Origin: JALOBO01 sp023228225
GTDB taxonomy: Bacteria > Bacillota > Clostridia > Christensenellales > UBA1242
Assembly: GCA_041663585.1 (NCBI GenBank)
Contig: JBAYMN010000031.1
Location: forward strand, 1 to 5,489
Length of the DNA stretch: 5,489 nucleotides
Reading direction: 5' to 3'
Below, one piece after another: positions 1 through 5,484 of the stretch. Each line of letters begins with the position of its first letter. Positions within the stretch are counted from its first letter, which is position 1. Both the position numbers and the translations under genes were made by a program. The notes under the pieces are model-generated. The model did no database searches. It was not told the DNA's origin and saw only the letters and a program-made list of their open reading frames with translations.

Positions 1-479
1 TAGAAAATTGCTATAATGGAATTCCTAAAAACCATATATTTATTATTTTTTGGTACCGCTGCTTTCGTTAAATCATCAACAACTTGAAATTCCGATCTAA
101 TAACAGCAACAAATGTAAATACTATTAATAATAAAATTGCAAGTGCCACCATAGACCAAAATATTGATTGAATCGCCGGTTGCTGAATAAAATATAAAAC
201 AGGATCGCCAGCAAATGCATCTGCTACCCCGTTTAATAATATTTCGCCAGTTTCCGGATCAATTGTAACATTATAATTAGTTGCACCACTAAAAGAAAAT
301 TCACCAGTGCCACTTAAAGCGCCAAATAAAGTTTCAAAAAAATCTAATAATGCAAAAAGCCCGAGCGTAAGAGCATAGAGCAATTTAGGTATAAAACTAA
401 TTACACCCAATAACCAATTAGAAAATGTATCCATAAAATCGTCCATTATGCCACATATCATTGATCTAATTAATGTCAT
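1..479 (-). CDS. VirB6-like (Mbov_0396-type) conjugation membrane protein, partial
   Basis: The reading frame starts at ATG 479-477 and stays open for 159 codons to the left edge, so the C-terminal part is missing. A good Shine-Dalgarno (GGGAGG, 486-491) lies 6 nt upstream and fixes the start. The protein has a hydrophobic stretch at about residues 23-54 (with the signature-like LLDFFETLFGALSG), a polar extracellular-looking loop at about 56-95 and a strong membrane helix at about 105-127 (FWSMVALAILLLIVFTFVAV) ending in RSEFQ. The pattern of an amphipathic 'D-x-x-x-x-LF-x-x-L-x-G' segment, a loop, then a helix ending in a KSE/RSE-like turn is what I know from VirB6/TrbL-like proteins of Gram-positive ICEs (NCBI name: Mbov_0396 family ICE element transmembrane protein). 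Members are polytopic and form part of the membrane channel. The pilin and coupling-protein genes nearby support this. Family assignment is from memory of the pattern, not from a search. Confidence 0.8.
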   Translation of the reverse strand, partial: MTLIRSMICGIMDDFMDTFSNWLLGVISFIPKLLYALTLGLFALLDFFETLFGALSGTGEFSFSGATNYNVTIDPETGEILLNGVADAFAGDPVLYFIQQPAIQSIFWSMVALAILLLIVFTFVAVIRSEFQVVDDLTKAAVPKNNKYMVFRNSIIAIF

Positions 480-485
480 AGTATT

Positions 486-499
486 CCTCCCTTTGAGGG
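486..499 (-). promoter_or_regulatory. Shine-Dalgarno of the VirB6-like gene inside a small hairpin
   Basis: On the minus strand the sequence CCCTCAAAGGGAGG holds a 4-bp stem (CCCT/AGGG, loop CAA, 489-499) whose 3' arm supplies the first three G residues of the GGGAGG ribosome binding site at 486-491. The SD is therefore partly sequestered in the simplest fold. The stem is short, so a regulatory effect is only possible, not shown. Confidence 0.4.
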
Positions 500-551
500 T
501 TTTAACGAAATGTACCAGCGGTGACATATTAAATTGTTTTTAACTTATATT

Positions 552-583
552 ATTATAGTAAATCAAAAACACGAATTTGTAAA
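552..583 (-). promoter_or_regulatory. Probable promoter of the VirB6-like gene
   Basis: The minus strand has TTTACA (578-583, one mismatch to the -35 consensus) followed after 17 nt by TACTAT (555-560). This overlaps a perfect TATAAT at 552-557, which would have a 20-nt spacer. Either -10 would start a transcript around 545-549 with a leader of about 65-70 nt before the ATG at 479. No convincing terminator separates it from the lipoprotein gene, so read-through from upstream is also likely. Confidence 0.45.
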
Positions 584-615
584 TACTTTTTGTAATAAAA
601 ACAATTATTTTACAA

Positions 616-2373
616 TTAATCTTCAAACATAAGCCCCGGAAGTCCAATTTTAAAAGTTCCAGTATTTGATGTTTCAGACACATTTTCAAAAACAATTTCT
701 AAAAAATCACATGCCGTATCATAGTAATAATATTTAGTTTGTCCGGAAATTAAAGATGTATATGGTGCAAAATGTGCAGTAAGTGTTTCATATTCATAAA
801 TTTTAAACTCAAAATCCGAACGATTTGTCCCAGTATATATGCTTTCTGCTGTTAATAATGTTTCCATCGCAATATTATCAAATTCACCTAATGTAAAAAA
901 TTCTTGCCCATTAAATATTGCTAATTCCTCTCCATCAGATTTTGAATTGTTATCAATAACAGCCCACTCTTCATCAGTACTACTATCCAATGTATATAAA
1001 TCGTCTGCTGTATACATTGTAATTTGACCATTGTGTTGATATCTTAAACTAATTTGTAGTGACAGTTCATCTGTTCCGCTTTGAATTGAGTTTAAAAACA
1101 TTGAAATTGCCTTTACATTTATAGTTTTACCGGGTTTAACCATAAAAATTACACTTTGATATTCTTGTTCAATCATATTAATTGCATATGTTGCATTTTC
1201 GGAAGCGGGATTAACAATATCATTAATGGTAAATTCTCGTATTGCCAAGTCAGTAATTTGCGGATATCTTTTTAATCCATCTTCTTTTCCATATGCAATA
1301 TAGTTAACTATTGCACTAACTGTATTTTCGTAATTTTTAAAATCTGTCTGCCTTATGCTATATAGTCCTAAATAAATACCTGTATTATCGTATAACGGTT
1401 CGCCATTTTCATTATAAGAAAGTTTTCCTGTTTCATAATCGGAAATACTTGTACCAGTAATAAACTCGTGCATATTCATAGTGGTTTCAGTTGCGTCCCA
1501 AATACTATTATCATTGGCATCATCAAATTCGTAACCATAAAAAGTTCCACTTTCCATAAGTGCATTATCTACTAATAAAATATCAGCGCCTAACACATCG
1601 TTTAAAATCATCTGTTTTACATATGCAACTTCATCGCCCACCAAACCAATGTGATCCATTTCGGTGGCTAACTCATAAATTTTTGCGTTTACATTTAATG
1701 CGGTGTCAAATTCATTTACTTCTGTTTGTGTTAACAAACCTAATATTTTTAGTGTTAGTACTTGTATATAATTAGTGTTATATCCCGTTTGCACACCATC
1801 TAAATAACCCTTTGATGTTGACATATTATATCCATTTATAGTTGATAGCGGATTAAACATACTATCATAAATTCTCAAATATGAATAACTGGTGTCAACA
1901 CTTATTCCATCATTAAATAAATATAAATTGATATCAAAACTAGAATCATCTATATCTGCGGGGGTATTTGTATATGCAAAATCAAAATTCTCACTTCTTA
2001 TTGCGTTTTTATGTGTATCTTCTATACTTATGCTAAAAGGTAATGATACGGCAATCGCTTTGCCAACACCTATTCCATTATTTACTCCGCCAATATAAAA
2101 CACACCACTTTCCGCTGTATTGTTTTCTAATCCATAGCCATAATCTGCGGTCAGCCTAATTAGTATTTCTGTCGCCATAATTGTATAACTTTCTCTAACA
2201 TATTCTGTAAAATCGATATCATTTGTTTTGTATATTGTTTTAAATCCAGAAAAATAATCGTTTGCATCATATTCTGAGTCTTCGCCACCCATAACAGAAA
2301 AACACCCATTTAACACAGTAACAAAACTGATTAAAATAGTAATGAGAAATATGTTAAAAACTTTTTTAAGCAT
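616..2373 (-). CDS. Large secreted lipoprotein of the conjugation module, unknown family (585 aa)
   Basis: I do not recognise the family. The frame is open from an ATG at 2421, but that codon lies in the promoter spacer. The ATG at 2373 has an SD-like AAGGCGG 5 nt upstream and gives a classic lipoprotein signal peptide: MLKK, hydrophobic core at about residues 5-20, lipobox LNGC with Cys24 as the lipidated residue, then an acidic linker (GGEDSEYDAND). The mature part of about 560 residues has no further obvious membrane helix and is rich in Asp, Asn, Thr and Tyr, as expected for an extracellular beta-rich protein. Residues 285-296 (DANDNSIWDATE) match a calcium-binding loop. The C-terminal portion (YYYY at 548-551, then FLEIVFENVSETSNTGTFKI) looks like a beta-sandwich edge. 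It sits between the pilin and VirB6-like genes, same strand, with its own promoter, which suggests an envelope component of the transfer machine. Adhesin, channel-exit factor or surface-exclusion protein are all possible; none is proven. Confidence 0.8.
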   Translation of the reverse strand: MLKKVFNIFLITILISFVTVLNGCFSVMGGEDSEYDANDYFSGFKTIYKTNDIDFTEYVRESYTIMATEILIRLTADYGYGLENNTAESGVFYIGGVNNGIGVGKAIAVSLPFSISIEDTHKNAIRSENFDFAYTNTPADIDDSSFDINLYLFNDGISVDTSYSYLRIYDSMFNPLSTINGYNMSTSKGYLDGVQTGYNTNYIQVLTLKILGLLTQTEVNEFDTALNVNAKIYELATEMDHIGLVGDEVAYVKQMILNDVLGADILLVDNALMESGTFYGYEFDDANDNSIWDATETTMNMHEFITGTSISDYETGKLSYNENGEPLYDNTGIYLGLYSIRQTDFKNYENTVSAIVNYIAYGKEDGLKRYPQITDLAIREFTINDIVNPASENATYAINMIEQEYQSVIFMVKPGKTINVKAISMFLNSIQSGTDELSLQISLRYQHNGQITMYTADDLYTLDSSTDEEWAVIDNNSKSDGEELAIFNGQEFFTLGEFDNIAMETLLTAESIYTGTNRSDFEFKIYEYETLTAHFAPYTSLISGQTKYYYYDTACDFLEIVFENVSETSNTGTFKIGLPGLMFED

Positions 2374-2378
2374 TTTTA

Positions 2379-2385
2379 CCGCCTT
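2379..2385 (-). promoter_or_regulatory. Ribosome binding site that sets the lipoprotein start
   Basis: Minus-strand AAGGCGG, one mismatch to AAGGAGG, lies 5 nt before the ATG at 2373-2371. The upstream in-frame ATG at 2421 has no SD and falls upstream of the predicted transcription start, so this site decides the start. Confidence 0.65.
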
Positions 2386-2412
2386 TTTTACTTTCTGTAA
2401 TGTATATATAAT

Positions 2413-2441
2413 AGTATACATATTTTAAACTATTTTTACAA
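2413..2441 (-). promoter_or_regulatory. Promoter of the lipoprotein gene
   Basis: The minus strand carries TTGTAA (2436-2441, 4/6 to -35) and TATACT (2413-2418, 5/6 to -10) separated by exactly 17 nt. The transcript would start near 2406, leaving a leader of about 33 nt that includes the AAGGCGG ribosome site. The promoter lies directly after the pilin terminator, so the lipoprotein gene begins a new transcription unit. Confidence 0.6.
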
Positions 2442-2473
2442 GAGAATTATAATTTATTTTGATTGTATACCAT

Positions 2474-2507
2474 AAAAAATTAAAAAGCCGACTAAAAAAA
2501 TCGGCTT
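2474..2507 (-). terminator. Intrinsic terminator of the pilin gene
   Basis: Minus strand: a perfect 7-bp stem AAGCCGA/TCGGCTT (2501-2507 with 2485-2491), a 9-nt loop, then a T-rich tail (TTTTTAATTTTTT, continuing to 2474). It begins 35 nt after the pilin stop codon and precedes the lipoprotein promoter. It lacks a long U-tract in the plus direction, so it is oriented for leftward transcription. Confidence 0.8.
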
Positions 2508-2541
2508 ATTATAAATTTACAATTTTAAATTACTAATTAAA

Positions 2542-2886
2542 TTATTCTGTACCACCAGTTGCAGATTCAATCCAAACATCAATATTATCAGCGAATACTC
2601 TAAGTAGTAAAATTAGTGCAATCATTGCCACAAGTGCAATAACAGCATTAATTAAACGCTTTTTGGCTTCTTCACGCTTATCAGCAGAATCGGCTTTTGC
2701 AAGGTTAACGCCCAAAAATACAGCATAAATACTACCAACAGAGGCAACTACAACTAAAACTGGTCCTAAAATATCGTTAATTGCATTAAGTAGCCGATCT
2801 AAAAACGCTAAATTGCCTTCATAGCCCAAATTTGAAAGGCTTGGGGCAACAATTAGATTAGCCAAATTAAATAAAAATGCATTCAT
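2542..2886 (-). CDS. VirB2-like (Mbov_0395-type) pilin of the conjugative T4SS
   Basis: The 114-residue product is the predicted pilin or pilin-like subunit of the type IV secretion channel. It has an N-terminal amphipathic segment (1-39), a membrane helix at about 40-60 (GPVLVVVASVGSIYAVFLGV), a short charged loop at 61-78 (NLAKADSADKREEAKKRL) and a second helix at about 79-98 (INAVIALVAMIALILLLRVF), then an acidic tail. Two helices joined by a basic loop of the 'KREEAKKRLIN' type is the hallmark of Gram-positive VirB2-like pilins (Pfam T4SS_pilin; NCBI name: Mbov_0395 family pilin-like conjugal transfer protein). There is no clear cleaved signal peptide. The start is supported by a perfect AGGAGG (2893-2898) 6 nt upstream. 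The gene has its own promoter and terminator, so it appears to be monocistronic, which would suit a subunit needed in many copies. Confidence 0.87.
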   Translation of the reverse strand: MNAFLFNLANLIVAPSLSNLGYEGNLAFLDRLLNAINDILGPVLVVVASVGSIYAVFLGVNLAKADSADKREEAKKRLINAVIALVAMIALILLLRVFADNIDVWIESATGGTE

Positions 2887-2960
2887 AATTTTCCTCCTGA
2901 AATCAAGTAATTAAATTAATTAAAAAATAGTTTTAATAAAAAATATTATTTTTATGCTTA

Positions 2961-2989
2961 ATTCTAACACAAGTGTTTGACAAAAGCAA
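2961..2989 (-). promoter_or_regulatory. Leftward promoter of the pilin gene
   Basis: Minus strand: TTGCTT (2984-2989, weak -35) and TAGAAT (2961-2966, 5/6 to -10) with a 17-nt spacer. A TG dinucleotide one base before the -10 makes it an extended -10 type that can tolerate the weak -35. Predicted start near 2954 gives a leader of about 68 nt. An AT-only inverted repeat (2939-2953) lies at the start of that leader. Confidence 0.5.
2966..2977. promoter_or_regulatory. Candidate operator: 12-bp palindrome between divergent promoters
   Basis: AACACAAGTGTT has perfect 5-bp arms around a 2-bp centre. It occupies the spacer of the leftward promoter, touches its -10 and ends at the first base of the rightward TTGACA box. 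A dimeric repressor bound here could block both promoters. No regulator gene is visible in the window, so this is inference from position and symmetry. Confidence 0.35.
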
Positions 2990-3005
2990 TCTAATTATGT
3001 AATAT
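2977..3005 (+). promoter_or_regulatory. Rightward promoter of the coupling-protein gene
   Basis: A perfect TTGACA (2977-2982) is followed after 17 nt by TAATAT (3000-3005, 4/6 to -10). Transcription would start near 3012, giving a leader of about 100 nt before the TTG start at 3115. Its -35 lies inside the spacer of the leftward pilin promoter, so the two RNA polymerase sites overlap back to back. Confidence 0.5.
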
Positions 3006-3103
3006 TTTTATATAAATCACTTTTGTATTTTAACATTATATTAAATTAAATATTTAAGTCATTATTCATCATACATATTTTTTTAAAAAAGTCAATAAAA
3101 TTT

Positions 3104-3108
3104 GGAGG
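3104..3108 (+). promoter_or_regulatory. Ribosome binding site supporting a TTG start
   Basis: GGAGG lies 6 nt before TTG at 3115-3117. The next in-frame ATG is codon 41-42, inside the region between the two membrane helices and with no comparable SD, so TTG is the better start. Confidence 0.75.
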
Positions 3109-3114
3109 TTTAAC

Positions 3115-5127
3115 TTGAAAATTTTTACAGCTATATTCAAGATACTTATTTTGATTGCACTTTGCTTAGGTATTGGTGTGCTTACTTCCGAAGTTTTGGG
3201 GATAGGCAATATTAATTTAGCAACGTTAACACTGGAAATGATTATTTCTGACATCTTTACACTTGCGGTTGCTGGAATTTTACTCGTAATTATGGTAATA
3301 TCCGCCTTAGATTACTATGTATCCCCAGATACACTTAAAAAGAGCAAACCACTAATTGTTATGTGGCTTAGCGGAACAAAAAAAGAAAAAGATGGAGATC
3401 AAAAAGAATTCTATGATGTGCATTGGCTAACAGAAGAAGAATTAAATCGCGCCCATACTTTTAGTTTTTACAAAGATTTAAAAAAACAAAAAGATGGCGT
3501 AGTAATTAGAGCCGAATATAAAAAAGGAAATTTATTTATTAATCTTGCTAAACCTATTCATGCACTAGTTATAGGTACTACGGGTAGTGGTAAAACCGAA
3601 GGCTTTATTAATCCTACTATACAATCTCTTTCCGAAACAAGCACTAAGCCTTGTATGCTTATAACTGACCCAAAAGGCGAATTGTATTATAAACATTCAC
3701 GCAAATTAAAAGAATGTGGCTACAATGTTCAAGTACTTGATTTAAGAGAACCTTTTAGTTCATCACGCTGGAACCCGCTTCACCGTCCATATGCTTTTTA
3801 TAGACGCAGTAAACAACTTGAAAATGAAATTAAAATACACACGGGTGCAAATCCTATTGATTTAAAACTTAAAGTTGTTTCAAAAAAATATGAATATGAA
3901 TGGTATGAATTTGATGGTGTTGCTTATCCATCTGTGGATACACTTAAAGAGGCCTTAGAGGCTAAACGCCAAGAACTTCAAAATGAAGCCTTCGATGATA
4001 TAAACGATGTCGCAGCGGTACTTTGTCCAATAGAAAACAAAAACGACCCAACATGGGATATGGGCGCAAGAGATTTTATAAAAGGCATTATAATTGCTTT
4101 AATGGAAGATACCGACTATGAAGAATTTAATATGAACGAAGATAAATTTAATTTTTATAATGTTAATAGAATAGCAAATATCAAAGATTCTGACCCAGAC
4201 AATTCACTTGAAACATTAAAAAAATATTTTTCAGGCAGGGATAAATTTTCTAAAACTGTACCACTTGTTAACCAGGTTGTAAACAATGCACACAAAACAG
4301 CACAAAACTTTGTTGGACAGGCAACTGGTAAATTAAGTATATTTGCTGATAATGGTTTGTGCTATGCAACTAGCGGTAATGAAATTAATTTTGAAGATTT
4401 TATTAAAGGTCCCACCGCACTATTTATAAAAATAGCCGATGAAAAAGAGACAAGACACCCGATTGCATCTATGTGCATACTTCAATTATACAAATCACTT
4501 GTTGCATTTGCCAATTTACCACAATTTAATGGCTCATTAAAACGCCCAGTTTATTTTGTACTTGATGAATTTGGTAACTTGCCAAAAATTGAAAAACTAG
4601 AATCAATAATAACTGTCGGCAGAAGTCGTAAAATTTTCTTACTTATGGTAATTCAATCGTATCAACAATTAAACTTAAAATATGGCGATAATGCGGCAGA
4701 AATTATAAAAAATAACTGCAATATTCAAATATTTTTTGGCTCTACTGATGATAAAACTAAAAAAGAATTTAGTGAACGATGCGGGCATTATACTATAAAT
4801 AGTAAAAACAGTTCAAAAAACGTACAAGATGGCAAAGTGTCTAGCGGTGAATCTTCACAAGAAAAATCTCGTCCTCTTATTTACCCCGATGAATTAAGTG
4901 AATTACCAGAGGGTATTGGTATTGTGAGTATATTCAAATCTTCACCTGTTAAATCTAAATTTACTTTTTCATATAAGGTGCCACTTTATAGTATGAAAGC
5001 GCCAAAAGAAGAGTTTGTTGTCCCCCACTATTTAAACGAAGAAAAAATTTATTACGATATTGATTACCGAAACTCGCTTGTTTTTAAACCAGCACAAAAA
5101 AAGAATAAGTTTGACTTCGATTTCTAA
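3115..5127 (+). CDS. virD4: VirD4/TraG-type type IV coupling protein (T4CP ATPase)
   Basis: The 670-residue product is the membrane ATPase that recruits the relaxase-DNA complex and feeds it to the secretion channel. Two N-terminal membrane helices (about 5-25 and 47-66) are followed by the cytosolic motor domain. Walker A is GTTGSGKT at 154-161 and is followed by the conserved DPKGELY (185-191) and WNPL (219-222). Walker B is YFVLDEFGNLP (480-490) with D484 and E485 as the expected Mg and catalytic acids. TVGRSRKI (500-507) and the IQSYQQL glutamine motif (513-519) follow in normal order, then NNCNIQIFFGSTD (533-545). The stretch at about 225-430 between WNPL and Walker B fits the all-alpha domain of VirD4/TrwB proteins thought to contact relaxase or DNA. 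All key residues are present and the length is usual, so it looks functional. It starts at TTG with a GGAGG site. It is transcribed away from the pilin gene and is the last gene before a strong terminator. Confidence 0.95.
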   Translation: MKIFTAIFKILILIALCLGIGVLTSEVLGIGNINLATLTLEMIISDIFTLAVAGILLVIMVISALDYYVSPDTLKKSKPLIVMWLSGTKKEKDGDQKEFYDVHWLTEEELNRAHTFSFYKDLKKQKDGVVIRAEYKKGNLFINLAKPIHALVIGTTGSGKTEGFINPTIQSLSETSTKPCMLITDPKGELYYKHSRKLKECGYNVQVLDLREPFSSSRWNPLHRPYAFYRRSKQLENEIKIHTGANPIDLKLKVVSKKYEYEWYEFDGVAYPSVDTLKEALEAKRQELQNEAFDDINDVAAVLCPIENKNDPTWDMGARDFIKGIIIALMEDTDYEEFNMNEDKFNFYNVNRIANIKDSDPDNSLETLKKYFSGRDKFSKTVPLVNQVVNNAHKTAQNFVGQATGKLSIFADNGLCYATSGNEINFEDFIKGPTALFIKIADEKETRHPIASMCILQLYKSLVAFANLPQFNGSLKRPVYFVLDEFGNLPKIEKLESIITVGRSRKIFLLMVIQSYQQLNLKYGDNAAEIIKNNCNIQIFFGSTDDKTKKEFSERCGHYTINSKNSSKNVQDGKVSSGESSQEKSRPLIYPDELSELPEGIGIVSIFKSSPVKSKFTFSYKVPLYSMKAPKEEFVVPHYLNEEKIYYDIDYRNSLVFKPAQKKNKFDFDF

Positions 5128-5206
5128 AAGGGACACCACGAGCCGATAAGTAGCGGGCACGCAAATTAAAAATTTGCTAACCGCTGGGCTCGTGCGTTTC
5201 CCTTTT
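5126..5206 (+). other. 81-nt compound hairpin overlapping the coupling-protein stop codon
   Basis: Nested complementary arms, outside to inside: AAAAGGGA (5126-5133) with TCCCTTTT (5199-5206); CACGAGCC (5137-5144) with GGCTCGTG (5187-5194); AGCGG (5152-5156) with CCGCT (5181-5185); GCAAATT (5161-5167) with AATTTGC (5171-5177), loop AAA. These 28 base pairs are interrupted by a 3x4 loop, an asymmetric 7x1 loop and a 4x3 loop. The outer arm begins with the last two bases of the TAA stop. It is locally much richer in G and C than the surroundings. It could act as a 3' UTR structure protecting the mRNA, as a weak first terminator (CCCTTTT tail) or as a DNA hairpin such as part of an oriT. The sequence does not decide which. 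Confidence 0.75.
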
Positions 5207-5210
5207 AACC

Positions 5211-5229
5211 GCATTTTTAATAAAAATGC
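5211..5229 (+). repeat. Small perfect inverted repeat
   Basis: GCATTTTT (5211-5218) pairs with AAAAATGC (5222-5229) around a 3-nt centre. It lies 4 nt after the compound hairpin and before the terminator, so it would be the second hairpin of the coupling-protein 3' UTR. It has no U-tract after it. Confidence 0.6.
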
Positions 5230-5257
5230 TAATCCCTTCCTTCATAAGATATTACTC

Positions 5258-5300
5258 AAAATAAGCAAGTCAGGCAAAGCCTAAGACTTGCTTATTTTTT
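5258..5300 (+). terminator. Strong intrinsic terminator after the coupling-protein gene
   Basis: A perfect 14-bp stem (5258-5271 with 5285-5298; core TAAGCAAGTC/GACTTGCTTA) is topped by a 4-bp stem AGGC/GCCT (5272-5275 with 5279-5282), a AAA loop and a 2-nt AA bulge. Six T residues (5295-5300) follow the G/C part. The leading AAAA run gives it a shorter U-tract on the minus strand as well, so it may work in both directions. It lies 130 nt after the coupling-protein stop. Confidence 0.88.
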
Positions 5301-5339
5301 CGTGGGGGTTTTTAAGCCGTTACTGCTTTTTTAAGCAAA

Positions 5340-5476
5340 CTGTTTTAACATAAAGCATATTCCTGCTGTACCCTTGAATAGAAAAGTAAAGTAGCATAAA
5401 ATTGAATATTTTTGAGATATTTGGTTTAAAACAGGTTGCCGATAGCACCAGTGGTTGCATCGGCGTTCTGTTTTAA
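5340..5476 (+). repeat. Direct repeat CTGTTTTAA with one shared complement
   Basis: CTGTTTTAA occurs at 5340-5348 and 5468-5476. The exact complement-forming arm TTAAAACAG lies at 5426-5434, between them, and can pair with either copy. Pairing with the right copy makes the right-edge hairpin; pairing with the left copy would make a competing 77-nt loop. Nine bases in AT-rich DNA may coincide by chance. Confidence 0.4.
5374..5402 (+). promoter_or_regulatory. Candidate promoter pointing out of the right edge
   Basis: TTGAAT (5374-5379, 4/6 to -35) and TAAAAT (5397-5402, 5/6 to -10) are separated by exactly 17 nt. A transcript would start near 5409, about 10 nt before the imperfect hairpin at 5418-5484. 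It lies after the coupling-protein terminator, so it would start a new unit. Confidence 0.45.
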
Positions 5477-5484
5477 GACAAATA
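5418..5484 (+). ncRNA. Candidate structured RNA or 5' leader: 67-nt imperfect hairpin
   Basis: Arms from outside in: TATTTG (5418-5423) with CAAATA (5479-5484); TTAAAACAG (5426-5434) with CTGTTTTAA (5468-5476); GCCGAT (5438-5443) with ATCGGC (5459-5464); GC (5445-5446) with GC (5457-5458); ACC (5447-5449) with GGT (5453-5455), loop AGT. Interruptions are a 2x2 loop (GT/GA), a symmetric 3x3 loop (GTT/GTT) and single-base bulges A5444 and T5456. It has no U-tract and so is not a normal terminator. Placed just after a promoter-like sequence, it could be the start of a small RNA, a regulated leader of a gene to the right, or a DNA hairpin. The right edge cuts the context, and I do not recognise a known RNA family. 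Confidence 0.45.

Noticed and set aside
577..615. AT-only hairpin (TTGTAA/TTACAA) after the lipoprotein stop as a terminator
   Set aside because: Six weak pairs with a large loop and an A-rich rather than T-rich tail on the minus strand.
839..2098. Three open frames of 62-71 codons on the plus strand (839-1027, 1560-1775, 1892-2098)
   Set aside because: They lie antisense within the lipoprotein gene, have no ribosome site and give low-complexity products; they are shadows of the real gene.
2939..2953. Inverted repeat AAAAATA-T-TATTTTT in the pilin leader
   Set aside because: Made only of A and T in very AT-rich DNA, so it is likely to occur by chance.
3069..3254. 61-codon minus-strand frame over the start of the coupling-protein gene
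   Set aside because: Antisense to a confident gene, covers its ribosome site and has no SD of its own.
5126..5206. Compound hairpin as a tRNA or SRP-type RNA
   Set aside because: No TTCGA T-loop or acceptor-stem geometry, and no GGAAG-type SRP tip; the terminal loop is just AAA.
5032..5214. 60-codon minus-strand frame over the end of the coupling-protein gene and the compound hairpin
   Set aside because: Overlaps a confident gene and a hairpin; no SD or recognisable product.
5320..5397. 25-codon minus-strand frame with an internal ATG preceded by CAGGAAT
   Set aside because: Very short, no promoter seen, and only a partial SD before the internal ATG; a leader peptide cannot be excluded but is not supported.
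5418..5484. Reading the right-edge hairpin as a retron msr-msd, an integron attC site or a CRISPR repeat
   Set aside because: No reverse transcriptase is visible, the ends lack the attC RYYYAAC/GTTRRRY boxes, and the sequence occurs once, so none of these can be claimed.
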